64,000 nucleotides of DNA from Methylomonas sp. LL1 (GTDB lineage Bacteria; Pseudomonadota; Gammaproteobacteria; Methylococcales; Methylomonadaceae). The notes under the pieces are model-generated. The model was given only the letters and a program-made list of their open reading frames with translations. It searched no databases and had not been told where the DNA came from. The position numbers were made by a program, and so were the translations under genes. This document shows positions 1 to 8,282 of this stretch, one piece after another; positions within the stretch are counted from its first letter, which is position 1; every line of letters begins with the position of its first letter. Where the stretch lies: positions 2,108,001 through 2,172,000 of the forward strand of contig NZ_CP064653.1 in the NCBI RefSeq assembly GCF_015711015.1, written 5' to 3'.

Positions 1-77
1 AACATTACAACTTACTGACTAGTAAGTTTATTTTTGGTCAGTACATTATTTTTAGCCAACAATAATAAAGAGGCGTT

Positions 78-467
78 ATGGAAGTTTTATTAATAGGCGC
101 AGTCGCTTGCATGGCTGCACTGATACTATCAGCCTGGCTGATGACATTTGCCCGTTGGTTTCCGATCGAAGGTATCGATGGCAAGTTTTTGGTCGACTAC
201 AAAACCATGATCAGGGCTCATGTCGATTATGCACTGATGGCCTTGTTCAATTTAGGCTTTTACGGTGTCGGCATCGAATTGCCGGTTATTGCTTGTTGGT
301 GCGTGGCAATAGGCGGCTTTGCCAATCCGACGGTTTTCGTGATTGCGGCTTTTGATCCCGATTTCTGGAATAAAACCCAATGGAAAATTTATTCGGCCTT
401 GAGCTTTGTGGTCACGACCATTGGTTTTGTTGGGGTGGGGGTAGCGCTACTGAAACATGCTTTGTAA
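78..467 (+). CDS. Small integral membrane protein, function unknown
   Basis: The 129-residue product has about four hydrophobic stretches (near residues 3-25, 50-70, 72-92 and 105-127), so it is very probably an inner-membrane protein. I do not recognise the family. The ATG is preceded by an aaagagg Shine-Dalgarno sequence at a good distance, which supports the start. No signal peptide cleavage site or catalytic motif is visible. It stands alone, with about 260 bp of non-coding sequence downstream before an insertion sequence, so its context does not suggest a role. Confidence 0.7.
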   Translation: MEVLLIGAVACMAALILSAWLMTFARWFPIEGIDGKFLVDYKTMIRAHVDYALMALFNLGFYGVGIELPVIACWCVAIGGFANPTVFVIAAFDPDFWNKTQWKIYSALSFVVTTIGFVGVGVALLKHAL

Positions 468-590
468 CTAATGAATGTGATAAGGGGGCCGCGCCGGAAG
501 CATCCATCTTCGTGGACGGAAAATCGCTTTCCGGCAGCATCCGGGCTCCGCGGGAACAAGCTGGACAGCCGATAGGCGTGAATGATTGCA

Positions 591-622
591 TAGCGCCACC
601 TTGGGCACAGTAGGTGGCGCTA
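591..622. repeat. Perfect 11-bp inverted repeat (hairpin)
   Basis: tagcgccacct at 591-601 pairs perfectly with aggtggcgcta at 612-622, leaving a 10-nt loop. No T-run follows on either side, so it is more like an intergenic palindromic repeat than a classical terminator. It lies in the otherwise empty 468-727 gap. Confidence 0.5.
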
Positions 623-727
623 CCGGGGCGTATCATTTTAACGACGGGCCGTACCGGTATTAGATCAATAGTCGCGTTGGCGACTCATCTGTGTATGATT
701 ATGCTCTTTGAGAATTGGGACAAAGCC

Positions 728-1917
728 CAGGGCAATCGCGCTATGTAGCTTCTGTCCCAAAAAGTAACTTGAAGCGATAGTTGTCGTTTAGACAGGCCCG
801 CAGTTTACGGCGCTTCAAGCTATCTTTAGTTGGACCGTTGTTCCTGAGCAGATTCAAGGCCATCCGTCGCATCAATGCCAGATTTTCGGCGGAATGATCA
901 GTTCTGGCTCGATTGGCGTCTTCGCCAAATTGCACATCCAACACCCAGTGCTGTGAGTTTTCAATCGCCCAATGTTGTCGGACACCTTTGGCAAAGCGCG
1001 ACAAATCGGTAAATGAGCACAAATAGTAACGATGCTCGACCGAGGTTTTATCGCCGATGATGCGCGTTGATTCAACCCTTCCAACGGCTTGTAGTCCGGC
1101 CCAGTCTGGCTTTTGCGTCAGCCAATCAATCTGGGTACTCAAGCTATAGCGGCGTATTTCGATGCGCCCGTGACTTTTGTCGATCGTTTCATGGATGGGT
1201 AATCGACTTTGGGCATTTTCCGTATCCAGCCAGAGTCGAACGTCTTCGCAAAGCAAGGCGTGATTATCCTTGAGAGCCAACACATAATCGGCTTGCGCCG
1301 CGACGATGGTTTGGGTAATGGCTTTTTGGCAGCCCATGGCATCAATCGAGATCAAGGCGCCTTGAATATCCAACATCGACAACAAATCCGGAATGGCCGT
1401 GATTTCGTTAGTTTTTTCGCCGACCGCTTGCTGCGCTAATACCCAGCGCGCTTCAGCGGCAAAAGCACTCATCAAATGCACGGCTTTATCCCCTTCACGA
1501 CTGCCGCGCAGGGTTTTACCATCCAAACAAACTTGCTGACCCGAAAGGCTGGGCAAGGCCGCCCGCACCCAACACTGAAAGGCATCCGCAAAGGCTTTGG
1601 GATTCAATCGCCCAAATACATCGCTCAAGGTATCGTGCGAGGGAATGCCGTTCGGTAGTGCCAGAAATGTCCTAAGCCAATCTTCTTTTTCTTCGGCAAA
1701 CTCTTCCATGCCTACCCAGTCTTCAATGCCACTCAACACCGCGCACAATACAATCATGACAATATCGCCGAGGTTGTGCAGCTTGTTTTTGGTTTCGCGC
1801 CGCGGGTCTTCAAGATTAGCCAAATAGGGCATTGGATCAGGTAACATCTGCGTTTTGGGGCAAATCACTATATTAAACGATAGGATCGGGCAAGTGCTAC
1901 ATAGCGCGATTGCCCTG
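728..1917 (-). mobile_element. Complete ISAs1-family insertion sequence
   Basis: A 22-bp perfect terminal inverted repeat (728-749 and 1896-1917, outer ends cagggcaatcgcg) bounds a 1190-bp element with one transposase gene. The 10-bp sequence ggacaaagcc occurs directly on both sides (718-727 and 1918-1927) and is the target-site duplication. CAGGG ends, 8-10 bp duplications and about 1.2 kb length are normal for ISAs1. The intact ends and transposase suggest a recent, possibly still active insertion. Confidence 0.93.
741..1868 (-). CDS. ISAs1-family transposase
   Basis: This 375-residue DDE transposase would cut and insert its own element. An N-terminal helical domain (about residues 10-95) is followed by the catalytic core: the first Asp in CLDGKTLRGS, the second in ISIDAMGCQ, and the Glu in the HWAIENSQHWVLDVQF segment, in the order and spacing of the ISAs1 (H-repeat-associated) family. 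The length is normal and there is no frameshift. The stop codon lies inside the terminal inverted repeat (728-749), so the gene runs to the very edge of the element. No other gene is carried. Confidence 0.95.
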   Translation of the reverse strand: MICPKTQMLPDPMPYLANLEDPRRETKNKLHNLGDIVMIVLCAVLSGIEDWVGMEEFAEEKEDWLRTFLALPNGIPSHDTLSDVFGRLNPKAFADAFQCWVRAALPSLSGQQVCLDGKTLRGSREGDKAVHLMSAFAAEARWVLAQQAVGEKTNEITAIPDLLSMLDIQGALISIDAMGCQKAITQTIVAAQADYVLALKDNHALLCEDVRLWLDTENAQSRLPIHETIDKSHGRIEIRRYSLSTQIDWLTQKPDWAGLQAVGRVESTRIIGDKTSVEHRYYLCSFTDLSRFAKGVRQHWAIENSQHWVLDVQFGEDANRARTDHSAENLALMRRMALNLLRNNGPTKDSLKRRKLRACLNDNYRFKLLFGTEAT

Positions 1918-2045
1918 GGACAAAGCCATGATCATTGGTAAAATGAAACTCAATCCGTTCCGAAGCCAATTACGCCGGCCGCACCCATTGCAGTTGCTTC
2001 CGGTGCAGACTTCGGTTCACTTTTCGCCGCAATCTTAGAGACTGA

Positions 2046-2813
2046 ATGCGGCACGAATTCGACATTCTTTCACCTGATGGCAATCTGATCGATATTCATT
2101 GCCATCGGCAGACACCAGCCGGCCATGTGCAAATCGTCAGCCTGGATACGATGGAATTTGCCGCTGGCCCATGGACTCCATCACCGGATCTCATCGCGCC
2201 ATCCAACAACGAGTCGGCCGCGAAAACCTTACTGGTTGATCATGAATCCCGCCGGTATTTTAGTCTCGGCATCCACCCCTGGTTCATCGAACGTCAGGAT
2301 AGGAATCTGGCTTTGCAAACCTTGGCCAACGCCAGCCAGAACCCCAAGCTGCTGGCAATAGGCGAATGCGGATTGGATAAATGCATCGCCACGCCGATGA
2401 GCCTACAGATCGAAGTATTTACTCGGCAAATCGAATGCGCCGAACATATCGGCAAGCCGCTGATCATTCATTGCGTGAAGGCGTTTAATGAATTGATTCA
2501 AATAAAAAAAAACTGTAAAGCAGGGCCGGCATGGATAATTCACGGTTTCAACGCCAATCCGGTGCTGGCCGAGCAGCTGATAAATCAAGGCTGTTATCTG
2601 TCCTTGGGCAGGGCCTTACTAAATCCTCGCGGCAAGGCCGGCCAAGTGCTAACTAGGATGCCTCTCGATCGTTTGTTTCTGGAAACCGACGCCGCCGAGG
2701 ATACACAAATTGGTGCAATCTATGCCGCGGCGGCTAAAATTGTCGGCCTTGACATCGCAACCCTGCAAGAACAAATCCACGGCAATTTTAAAAGAGTATT
2801 TCTAAATGACTGA
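2046..2813 (+). CDS. TatD-family metal-dependent hydrolase
   Basis: The 255-residue protein belongs to the TatD group of metal-dependent hydrolases (amidohydrolase-like TIM barrel), several of which are DNA 3'-exonucleases. Visible metal or catalytic positions are the HCH of IDIHCHRQ near the N-terminus, the Glu of GECGLD, His in IIHCVKA and in WIIHGFN, and Asp in LFLETDA. It is divergent from classic tatD, with a shorter metal loop, so the exact substrate is uncertain. The stop overlaps the tcdA start by 8 bp, implying translational coupling. The start chosen is the first ATG after the IS-flanking region. Confidence 0.85.
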   Translation: MRHEFDILSPDGNLIDIHCHRQTPAGHVQIVSLDTMEFAAGPWTPSPDLIAPSNNESAAKTLLVDHESRRYFSLGIHPWFIERQDRNLALQTLANASQNPKLLAIGECGLDKCIATPMSLQIEVFTRQIECAEHIGKPLIIHCVKAFNELIQIKKNCKAGPAWIIHGFNANPVLAEQLINQGCYLSLGRALLNPRGKAGQVLTRMPLDRLFLETDAAEDTQIGAIYAAAAKIVGLDIATLQEQIHGNFKRVFLND

Positions 2814-3612
2814 TTTAAGCTGGCTATCCCGCACCGAACTGCTGATCGGCAAGGCCAAACTGGACAAACTACAAGCATCGCATGTACTGGTGGTGGGCAT
2901 GGGCGGGGTCGGTTCGTTCGCCGCCGAATTCATCTGCCGGGCCGGTGTCGGCCAAATGACCATCGTCGACGGCGACGTGGTCGATCCCAGCAACCGTAAT
3001 CGGCAACTGCCGGCGCTGGCCACCACGCATGGGCAATCGAAAGCCGATGTAATGGGCGAGCGTTTATTAGCGATCAACCCCGATTTAAAACTGACCATCA
3101 GGCACGAATTCATCACCCCCGATAGCGCCGATGACCTGTTGAGCCGGCATTACGATTACGTGGTCGACGCCATCGACAGCCTGACGCCCAAAATTACATT
3201 GATTCGCGCCGCCAAGTCCCGCAAGATGAAAATCATCAGCTCGATGGGCGCCGGCGGCAAGCTCGATCCCACCCACTTAAAAGTGGTGGATATTTCCAAG
3301 ACTTATAACTGCCCGTTCGCCCAGTTCATCCGGATACGCCTACGCAAACATGGCATCAGTCGCGGCGTCAAAGTGGTGTTTTCACCGGAAGTGGTGAACA
3401 AGGATTCGCTGATGTTTACCGACGGCAGCAATTACAAAAAATCCGCCTATGGCACGATTTCCTATTTGCCGGCGGCATTCGGCGGAGTCTGCGCCTCGGT
3501 GGTGATCCGTAATTTAATTCATGACCCGGCGACACACCACGCGTCAGATTCGCTTCCCACTTCCTCCGGCGAACCCGCGACTAGCGAATATTCGGAACAA
3601 CATCATGAGTAA
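2806..3612 (+). CDS. tcdA: tRNA threonylcarbamoyladenosine dehydratase
   Basis: TcdA (formerly CsdL/YgdL) is a ThiF/E1-like enzyme that uses ATP to cyclise t6A37 in ANN-reading tRNAs to ct6A. The 268-residue protein shows the adenylate-binding loop VVGMGGVGS at about residues 29-37, the downstream VDGDVVDPSNRNRQ segment typical of E1-like enzymes, and the family VDAIDSLTPK motif. There is no obvious cysteine-desulfurase partner next to it. It overlaps the TatD-like gene upstream and the small gene downstream, each by 8 bp, so the three probably form one operon. Confidence 0.92.
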   Translation: MTDLSWLSRTELLIGKAKLDKLQASHVLVVGMGGVGSFAAEFICRAGVGQMTIVDGDVVDPSNRNRQLPALATTHGQSKADVMGERLLAINPDLKLTIRHEFITPDSADDLLSRHYDYVVDAIDSLTPKITLIRAAKSRKMKIISSMGAGGKLDPTHLKVVDISKTYNCPFAQFIRIRLRKHGISRGVKVVFSPEVVNKDSLMFTDGSNYKKSAYGTISYLPAAFGGVCASVVIRNLIHDPATHHASDSLPTSSGEPATSEYSEQHHE

Positions 3613-3949
3613 ACCTAACACCCCACTACATTCCGGACCGATTCAGCTAAATCTGATCAATAGCACGCGTTTACAAACATTGCGAAATCAATCCAGCGGC
3701 GCCGGTCAAGATCCGCATCGACAGTCCGCATTCAAAAATGTCGGCCATCCGGATCATGAAGAAGACGCTCAAACCGCAAGGTTACGGCAACGCATCGATC
3801 AGCGAGTCATTGAAATACTGTCGCAATTACCGGCGGGCAAACAACGCAGTTTGTTCAAGCTCCGCTTCGGCCTGGAGTTAGATGAACTGAAGCAGTTGCC
3901 TATCCGACAAGCCGCCGAGATTTTGAAAATCAAACCCGACCGGCCATGA
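3605..3949 (+). CDS. Small hypothetical protein, 114 residues
   Basis: I do not recognise this family. The ATG at 3605 overlaps the tcdA stop by 8 bp, the same arrangement as at the previous gene junction, which is why I prefer it to an upstream start at 3521. The N-terminal half is polar and probably disordered, rich in Asn, Gln and Ser. The C-terminal half is helical and charged (RQRIDQRVIEILSQLPAGKQ) and ends in a Lys/Arg-Pro tail. No membrane segment or signal is visible. It is probably cytoplasmic and co-expressed with tcdA. Confidence 0.6.
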   Translation: MSKPNTPLHSGPIQLNLINSTRLQTLRNQSSGAGQDPHRQSAFKNVGHPDHEEDAQTARLRQRIDQRVIEILSQLPAGKQRSLFKLRFGLELDELKQLPIRQAAEILKIKPDRP

Positions 3950-4107
3950 CCGCGAGTCGTCCCAAATATAACCCTCCACGACTTTCTCCAAAGCAGCCTC
4001 ATTCGTTTACCCCTGTGCGGTTAAAAGCCCGACAACGCAAACTGCCGCCATCACAACAAAACATCACTCAAAATTTTTTCAATTTAGCTTAATTTAATTT
4101 TATTTTC

Positions 4108-4138
4108 TTGACTTAGATCACAGAACAGGCTCTATAAT
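4108..4138 (+). promoter_or_regulatory. Putative promoter, with an FNR/CRP-like site, for the CBM48 operon
   Basis: TTGACT at 4108-4113 and TATAAT at 4133-4138 are good -35 and -10 hexamers, but 19 bp apart, which is long. The -35 overlaps ttgacttagatcac (4108-4121), which matches the FNR/ANR palindrome TTGAT-N4-ATCAA at 8 of 10 positions. The region is strongly AT-rich and lies about 70 bp before the first gene of the operon. Binding is an inference from sequence only. Confidence 0.45.
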
Positions 4139-4206
4139 CTAACCCAAAGAATCCGCCGCCATTTGCCGCTAGCGGCCCCTCCTTTCTATAGAACGTGGAT
4201 ATTGCA

Positions 4207-5268
4207 ATGAAACCAATATCGATCAACAAAGAAAGCCAATATGTCTTCAATCACTGCACCAAGTATCTAGCCAGAAGTAACGACGATCCCCGGCATAACT
4301 TCGGCCAGTTTACCGATAATGATCCGGCTGCAAAAATCTGTGAATCCTGGCGTTTCCCGATTATCGACAGCTATAGCGATGGCATTGATTTTGAAGTGGG
4401 ATACGGATTTAATGCGGTGACCTTTATTTATCCTGACTTCGACAAATCAGTCGGCAAAGTCGCTGTAATCGGCGATTTTGCCAATTTATACGAGCCGCTG
4501 CCGCTAAGCCGGGTTGGAGACAGCTGCTACCATGCCTTGACCCTGGTCATTCCGAAGGGCCGGGTGCATAACTACCAATTTCTGGTGGATGGCAACATCA
4601 GGCTGGACCCCATCAATCCGCAAACCGCCACCCTGGAAAACGGTAAGACTTGGTCGCGCTTTTTCACCGAATCCTGCACCGTCCCGCTTTCCTTCGAACG
4701 TTGGGAAATGGTATTGCTGGACCGGTTGACCGACCATATTCTGCCTTTTCGCACCGCCGAGGGCGAAAATTTTCTGACTCGCTTTTATGAGTCGCTGGAT
4801 AGATCGGCCAAGAACACCCAATTTGCCCATGCTTACCGCCTTGATCAATCCGTCGGCGCCGTCAATTTTATCGACAAGCTGCTGGCCCGCTCGGAACGGC
4901 ATTTTCTGGATGATTATCATATTTGCCTCGACATCATCGACAACGTACTACGCATGCGTAACCCGGTCACCGAAATTGCGGCGATGCCGAGAGACATGTT
5001 TGTCGATATTTACAACGACATGGCATCGGGCGTCGTCCCGGGCTGGAATTATGCCCGCTATTCCGACCCGCGTTTTTTTCTGAAACTATTGCGACGCCAC
5101 ACCCTTACCGGCGCTTTTGCCCATCCTAAATACGGCGGCAACAGCGCCGCATCCGGTTGGGCTTATCTGGCTGAACGCTACAGCGACCCCGTCACCGGCA
5201 CAACGTTATTCGATTGGCGACGCGCCATTGAAAAACCGCTGGGCGACGCGCCTGATTATCACGGCTAG
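4207..5268 (+). CDS. CBM48 domain fused to a gluconate 2-dehydrogenase subunit 3-like domain
   Basis: The 353-residue protein has two parts. Residues about 65-155 resemble a CBM48/AMPK-beta glycogen-binding domain (AVIGDFANLYEPLPL, then YHALTLVIPKGRVHNYQF, then VDGNIRLDPINP). Residues about 165-353 resemble the gluconate 2-dehydrogenase subunit 3 family, the small subunit of GMC-type sugar dehydrogenases, with the signature GAFAHPKYGGN then GWAYLAERY. No Tat or Sec signal is visible, although the family is usually exported. The GMC catalytic subunit starts 28 bp downstream, so a two-subunit enzyme is likely. An alternative GTG at 4195 would add four residues. I infer that the CBM48 brings the enzyme to an alpha-glucan. 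Confidence 0.8.
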   Translation: MKPISINKESQYVFNHCTKYLARSNDDPRHNFGQFTDNDPAAKICESWRFPIIDSYSDGIDFEVGYGFNAVTFIYPDFDKSVGKVAVIGDFANLYEPLPLSRVGDSCYHALTLVIPKGRVHNYQFLVDGNIRLDPINPQTATLENGKTWSRFFTESCTVPLSFERWEMVLLDRLTDHILPFRTAEGENFLTRFYESLDRSAKNTQFAHAYRLDQSVGAVNFIDKLLARSERHFLDDYHICLDIIDNVLRMRNPVTEIAAMPRDMFVDIYNDMASGVVPGWNYARYSDPRFFLKLLRRHTLTGAFAHPKYGGNSAASGWAYLAERYSDPVTGTTLFDWRRAIEKPLGDAPDYHG

Positions 5269-5296
5269 ACTCTCAACACATCACCGAGGTGTAACG

Positions 5297-7111
5297 ATGG
5301 AAGAAGAATTTGACGTCATCATAATCGGCAGTGGCGCGGGCGGGGCTCCGGTGGCGCACACCTTGGTCAACGCCGGCAAGTCCGTATTGATTTTGGAAAA
5401 AGGCCCATTGTTCTTAGCGCAATACCAAGACAGCTCCGGACTCTCGGATTTTAAACGGGACGAATTGTTTGCGACCGGTTCCGAAAAACGTATCACCCTT
5501 GCCGGCGTCGCCAACCAAGGCGAATCGTATTTCTCCAGCCATGTCGAACCGGACCTGAATGACGAACCGCACATCTATCAAAGCTTCGACGGTCAAGACC
5601 GGGCGACGCTAGAAGGCTATACCGCGCAGGTAGTCGGCGGCGGCACTCAGCTTTATGGCGCGGTGTCCCTGCGTTTCACCGAAACCGATTTTCGTTTGGG
5701 CAGTTTTAACCGCAACCGTGCCGATATTCTGAACGATCCCAACGACGACATCCGTCGGGAAGCGCCGGATTGGCCCATCACTTACGCTGATTTAGAGCCT
5801 TACTACACCAAAACCGAAGCTCTGATCGGCATCAACGGCACCCGGCAAAACCAGAAAAAGTTTTTCTCGGCCGATAATTATCAAACACCCTATCCGCCGA
5901 ATCCAATCAGCCAATACGTGGAAATCGGCATGGATGCCCTATCGTTGCCGCGCTATCGAACTCCATTGGCCGTGATTACCCAGGATCACGCCCCCAGTGG
6001 CCGTAAGATGGAAACCCAATTATCCCAGCCCGCCAAAACCGGCTATGTCAATCGCTACGGCGATCCGATGGGCTATAAATCCAACACCTGGGTTGCGTTA
6101 TTGAGCCCGATCAAAAGCAAGGACAATTTCGAAATACGCTGCAATTGCGTGGTGACTCATGTCGAGAATCAGGGCAGCCGCGTAAACCGGGTGTTGTATC
6201 GCGATCCATGCGGCGAACAGAAAGCCGTGAAAGGCAAGGTTGTGGTCATTGCCTGCTCGGCGATCGAGTCAATCCGCTTGCTAATGTTGACGGCACGCGA
6301 AAATTCGGATTTTGCCGCTCGCATCAATCCGAATGGTCTGTTGGGCAAGTATTTTTTGACCCACTGTTTTGGCGGCGCAGAAACAGTCATGCCGGAGCGG
6401 TTCGATAAGTCCATTTCTCTGGACAGTGACTGGGCCACCGATGCCTTTGCCACCGAAGAGTTCATCCTCGACCAAGGCTTATGGGCCGGCGGCGCGGTGT
6501 ATAACAATACCTCCGACCAAGCCCTGCCGATTTCCCTGGCGCGCACCCACGGCAGTCAGGATATCGATACTATCTGGAAAGCATTTGTCGAAGATACTCG
6601 GTTGACCGGTGCCGAAATGATGAAATTTTTTGACACTGATTTTGGCACTCGTTTATCGGTCAGTTTCATGGCCAATCAGGTGCCGTTAATAACCAATCGA
6701 ATCGAACTGCATCCTAGCGTGGTCGACAAATGGAATCGGCCCTGTGCCCATATCATCAAGGACTGGCATGTGCATGATAAATACATGATGGATACCTTGG
6801 CCGAGCAATGCCGAAAAATACTGGCCTTCGGCGGCGATAACGGCATGGGTAATTACAAGGTCGAAGGATTCGGCGGCGTCTACATGGCCGAAAACGCCCG
6901 CGCCCGCATCGCCAATCACATCCTTGGCGGCGCGCGTTTCGGCACCTCGCAGGCCAATTCGGTGCTGGATCCGGATTGCCGGGCCTGGGGATTCGACAAT
7001 CTGTATGTCACGGACGGCTCGTTCATGCCGACTTCGGGCAGCGCAAATCCGACTCATACTATTCAGGCCAACGCTTTCCGCGTGGCGGATAAAATTCTTG
7101 AGGTGATCTAA
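5297..7111 (+). CDS. GMC-family flavin oxidoreductase (sugar dehydrogenase-like)
   Basis: The 604-residue FAD enzyme is the probable catalytic subunit partnering the preceding gene. The N-terminus has the dinucleotide fold VIIIGSGAGGAPVAHTL with its acidic strand end LILEKG. The C-terminus has the GMC signature: NHILGGARFGTS, then DNLYVTDGSFMPT, then NPTHTIQANAFRVAD. The closest described relatives oxidise gluconate, 2-ketogluconate, fructose or glucoside hydroxyls. The substrate here cannot be read from sequence. There is no signal peptide. I chose the ATG at 5297 because it follows a ggtg-type ribosome site and the fold begins immediately; an upstream in-frame ATG at 5117 would overlap the previous gene by 150 bp. 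Confidence 0.88.
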   Translation: MEEEFDVIIIGSGAGGAPVAHTLVNAGKSVLILEKGPLFLAQYQDSSGLSDFKRDELFATGSEKRITLAGVANQGESYFSSHVEPDLNDEPHIYQSFDGQDRATLEGYTAQVVGGGTQLYGAVSLRFTETDFRLGSFNRNRADILNDPNDDIRREAPDWPITYADLEPYYTKTEALIGINGTRQNQKKFFSADNYQTPYPPNPISQYVEIGMDALSLPRYRTPLAVITQDHAPSGRKMETQLSQPAKTGYVNRYGDPMGYKSNTWVALLSPIKSKDNFEIRCNCVVTHVENQGSRVNRVLYRDPCGEQKAVKGKVVVIACSAIESIRLLMLTARENSDFAARINPNGLLGKYFLTHCFGGAETVMPERFDKSISLDSDWATDAFATEEFILDQGLWAGGAVYNNTSDQALPISLARTHGSQDIDTIWKAFVEDTRLTGAEMMKFFDTDFGTRLSVSFMANQVPLITNRIELHPSVVDKWNRPCAHIIKDWHVHDKYMMDTLAEQCRKILAFGGDNGMGNYKVEGFGGVYMAENARARIANHILGGARFGTSQANSVLDPDCRAWGFDNLYVTDGSFMPTSGSANPTHTIQANAFRVADKILEVI

Positions 7112-8248
7112 ATGGATTCCCGATTCAATAAAATTTTTACCGATCCTGAAAACAGCATTTTTAGGGTCGTATTTTTTCCCGATCGTATCTACCATGCCCA
7201 ATACCTGAATGCCACCCGCAGCCTGCGTTATCGCTATAACGTCCAGGAAGTGCGTAGCGTTGTGGATATCACGATTTTGAAGGGCGAAGTATATTTTGAC
7301 GGTCTGTTTTATAGTAATTTTTTACGAATCGAGTACCGAGGCAGTCGCCTGGTCGAGTTGGCCAGGGAAAACAACCGCTTCCTACGCGATGAATTATTGG
7401 CATTCGTCCGGCTATTGCCAACTGACGCCGGCTTGAATGCGGAAGCGACGGTGAAGCTGCATTACTGTCCTTGGATAGCTGCCTATCAAGCAGAAATCTG
7501 GCAAACTCTGGAAGCGCCGGAAAACAACCAACATGATTTTCAAATATTGGATTTGATGGGAAAAAACAAAGACATCACCCGGATTTCGGCATTCAACCCG
7601 GCATTGGAGGACATCAAAGGATTGAAGCGCATCGAAATCGCCTTCCGCGAGAACGACAGAGACTTACCGTTCGGCTACCCGATCAACAACCCGGTTTGGG
7701 ACAACAATTACCAACGATCCCATCAGCAACCGAACGTCACGACTCCCAGCAGTGATGCCAATACGGTCAGCGACATGAATTATTTAATCGATTTCCAACG
7801 CGGCTGGTTCCTGCAAGCGGACGACGTAGCCCCGGTGCGCTACCGTAATGCATTGATGGAGGAGGATAATCCGGATCGTGCCAATGACAACATCATCGAA
7901 ATGCGCTGGATATTGCAACGGGAGTTAGGCGGAAATCTGGTATTTTTCCACGAAGTCACCATTCCGCCCGGCAAAACCGAAGGGACTCACCAACATATTG
8001 GCAGCGAGGAACTCTACTACATCGTATCCGGTGAAGGCATAGCCTACATGGGCGAAAATGACGACCCGGCCCTGACGAATTTACCGACAGTGGAGCGCTC
8101 GATATTCGGACTGGACAAGCGGAACTGTAAAGAAATTCAGATCAAACCCGGCAGCGTGATTTTCACCAAAAGCGGCGGCATCCACGGCATCCGCAATCCG
8201 GGTAGCAAACCGCTTAAATTTGTCGCTTTTCTTTACCAAAGCAGCTAA
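7112..8248 (+). CDS. Cupin-domain protein (first of a pair)
   Basis: The ATG directly abuts the GMC gene stop codon, so translation is coupled. The N-terminal two thirds of this 378-residue protein have no motif I recognise. The C-terminal about 120 residues form a cupin with both conserved motifs: PPGKTEGTHQHIGSEELYY followed by VSGEGIAYMG, and PGSVIFTKSGGIHGIRNPG. The His, His, Glu and second-motif His positions are all present, so it should bind a metal. Possible roles are a sugar-binding or isomerising partner of the oxidoreductase, or a dioxygenase. The function is unproven. It is similar in plan to the next gene. Confidence 0.8.
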   Translation: MDSRFNKIFTDPENSIFRVVFFPDRIYHAQYLNATRSLRYRYNVQEVRSVVDITILKGEVYFDGLFYSNFLRIEYRGSRLVELARENNRFLRDELLAFVRLLPTDAGLNAEATVKLHYCPWIAAYQAEIWQTLEAPENNQHDFQILDLMGKNKDITRISAFNPALEDIKGLKRIEIAFRENDRDLPFGYPINNPVWDNNYQRSHQQPNVTTPSSDANTVSDMNYLIDFQRGWFLQADDVAPVRYRNALMEEDNPDRANDNIIEMRWILQRELGGNLVFFHEVTIPPGKTEGTHQHIGSEELYYIVSGEGIAYMGENDDPALTNLPTVERSIFGLDKRNCKEIQIKPGSVIFTKSGGIHGIRNPGSKPLKFVAFLYQSS

Positions 8249-8282
8249 GCCAACACACCTACCCTAACGCGGATCACCGACC

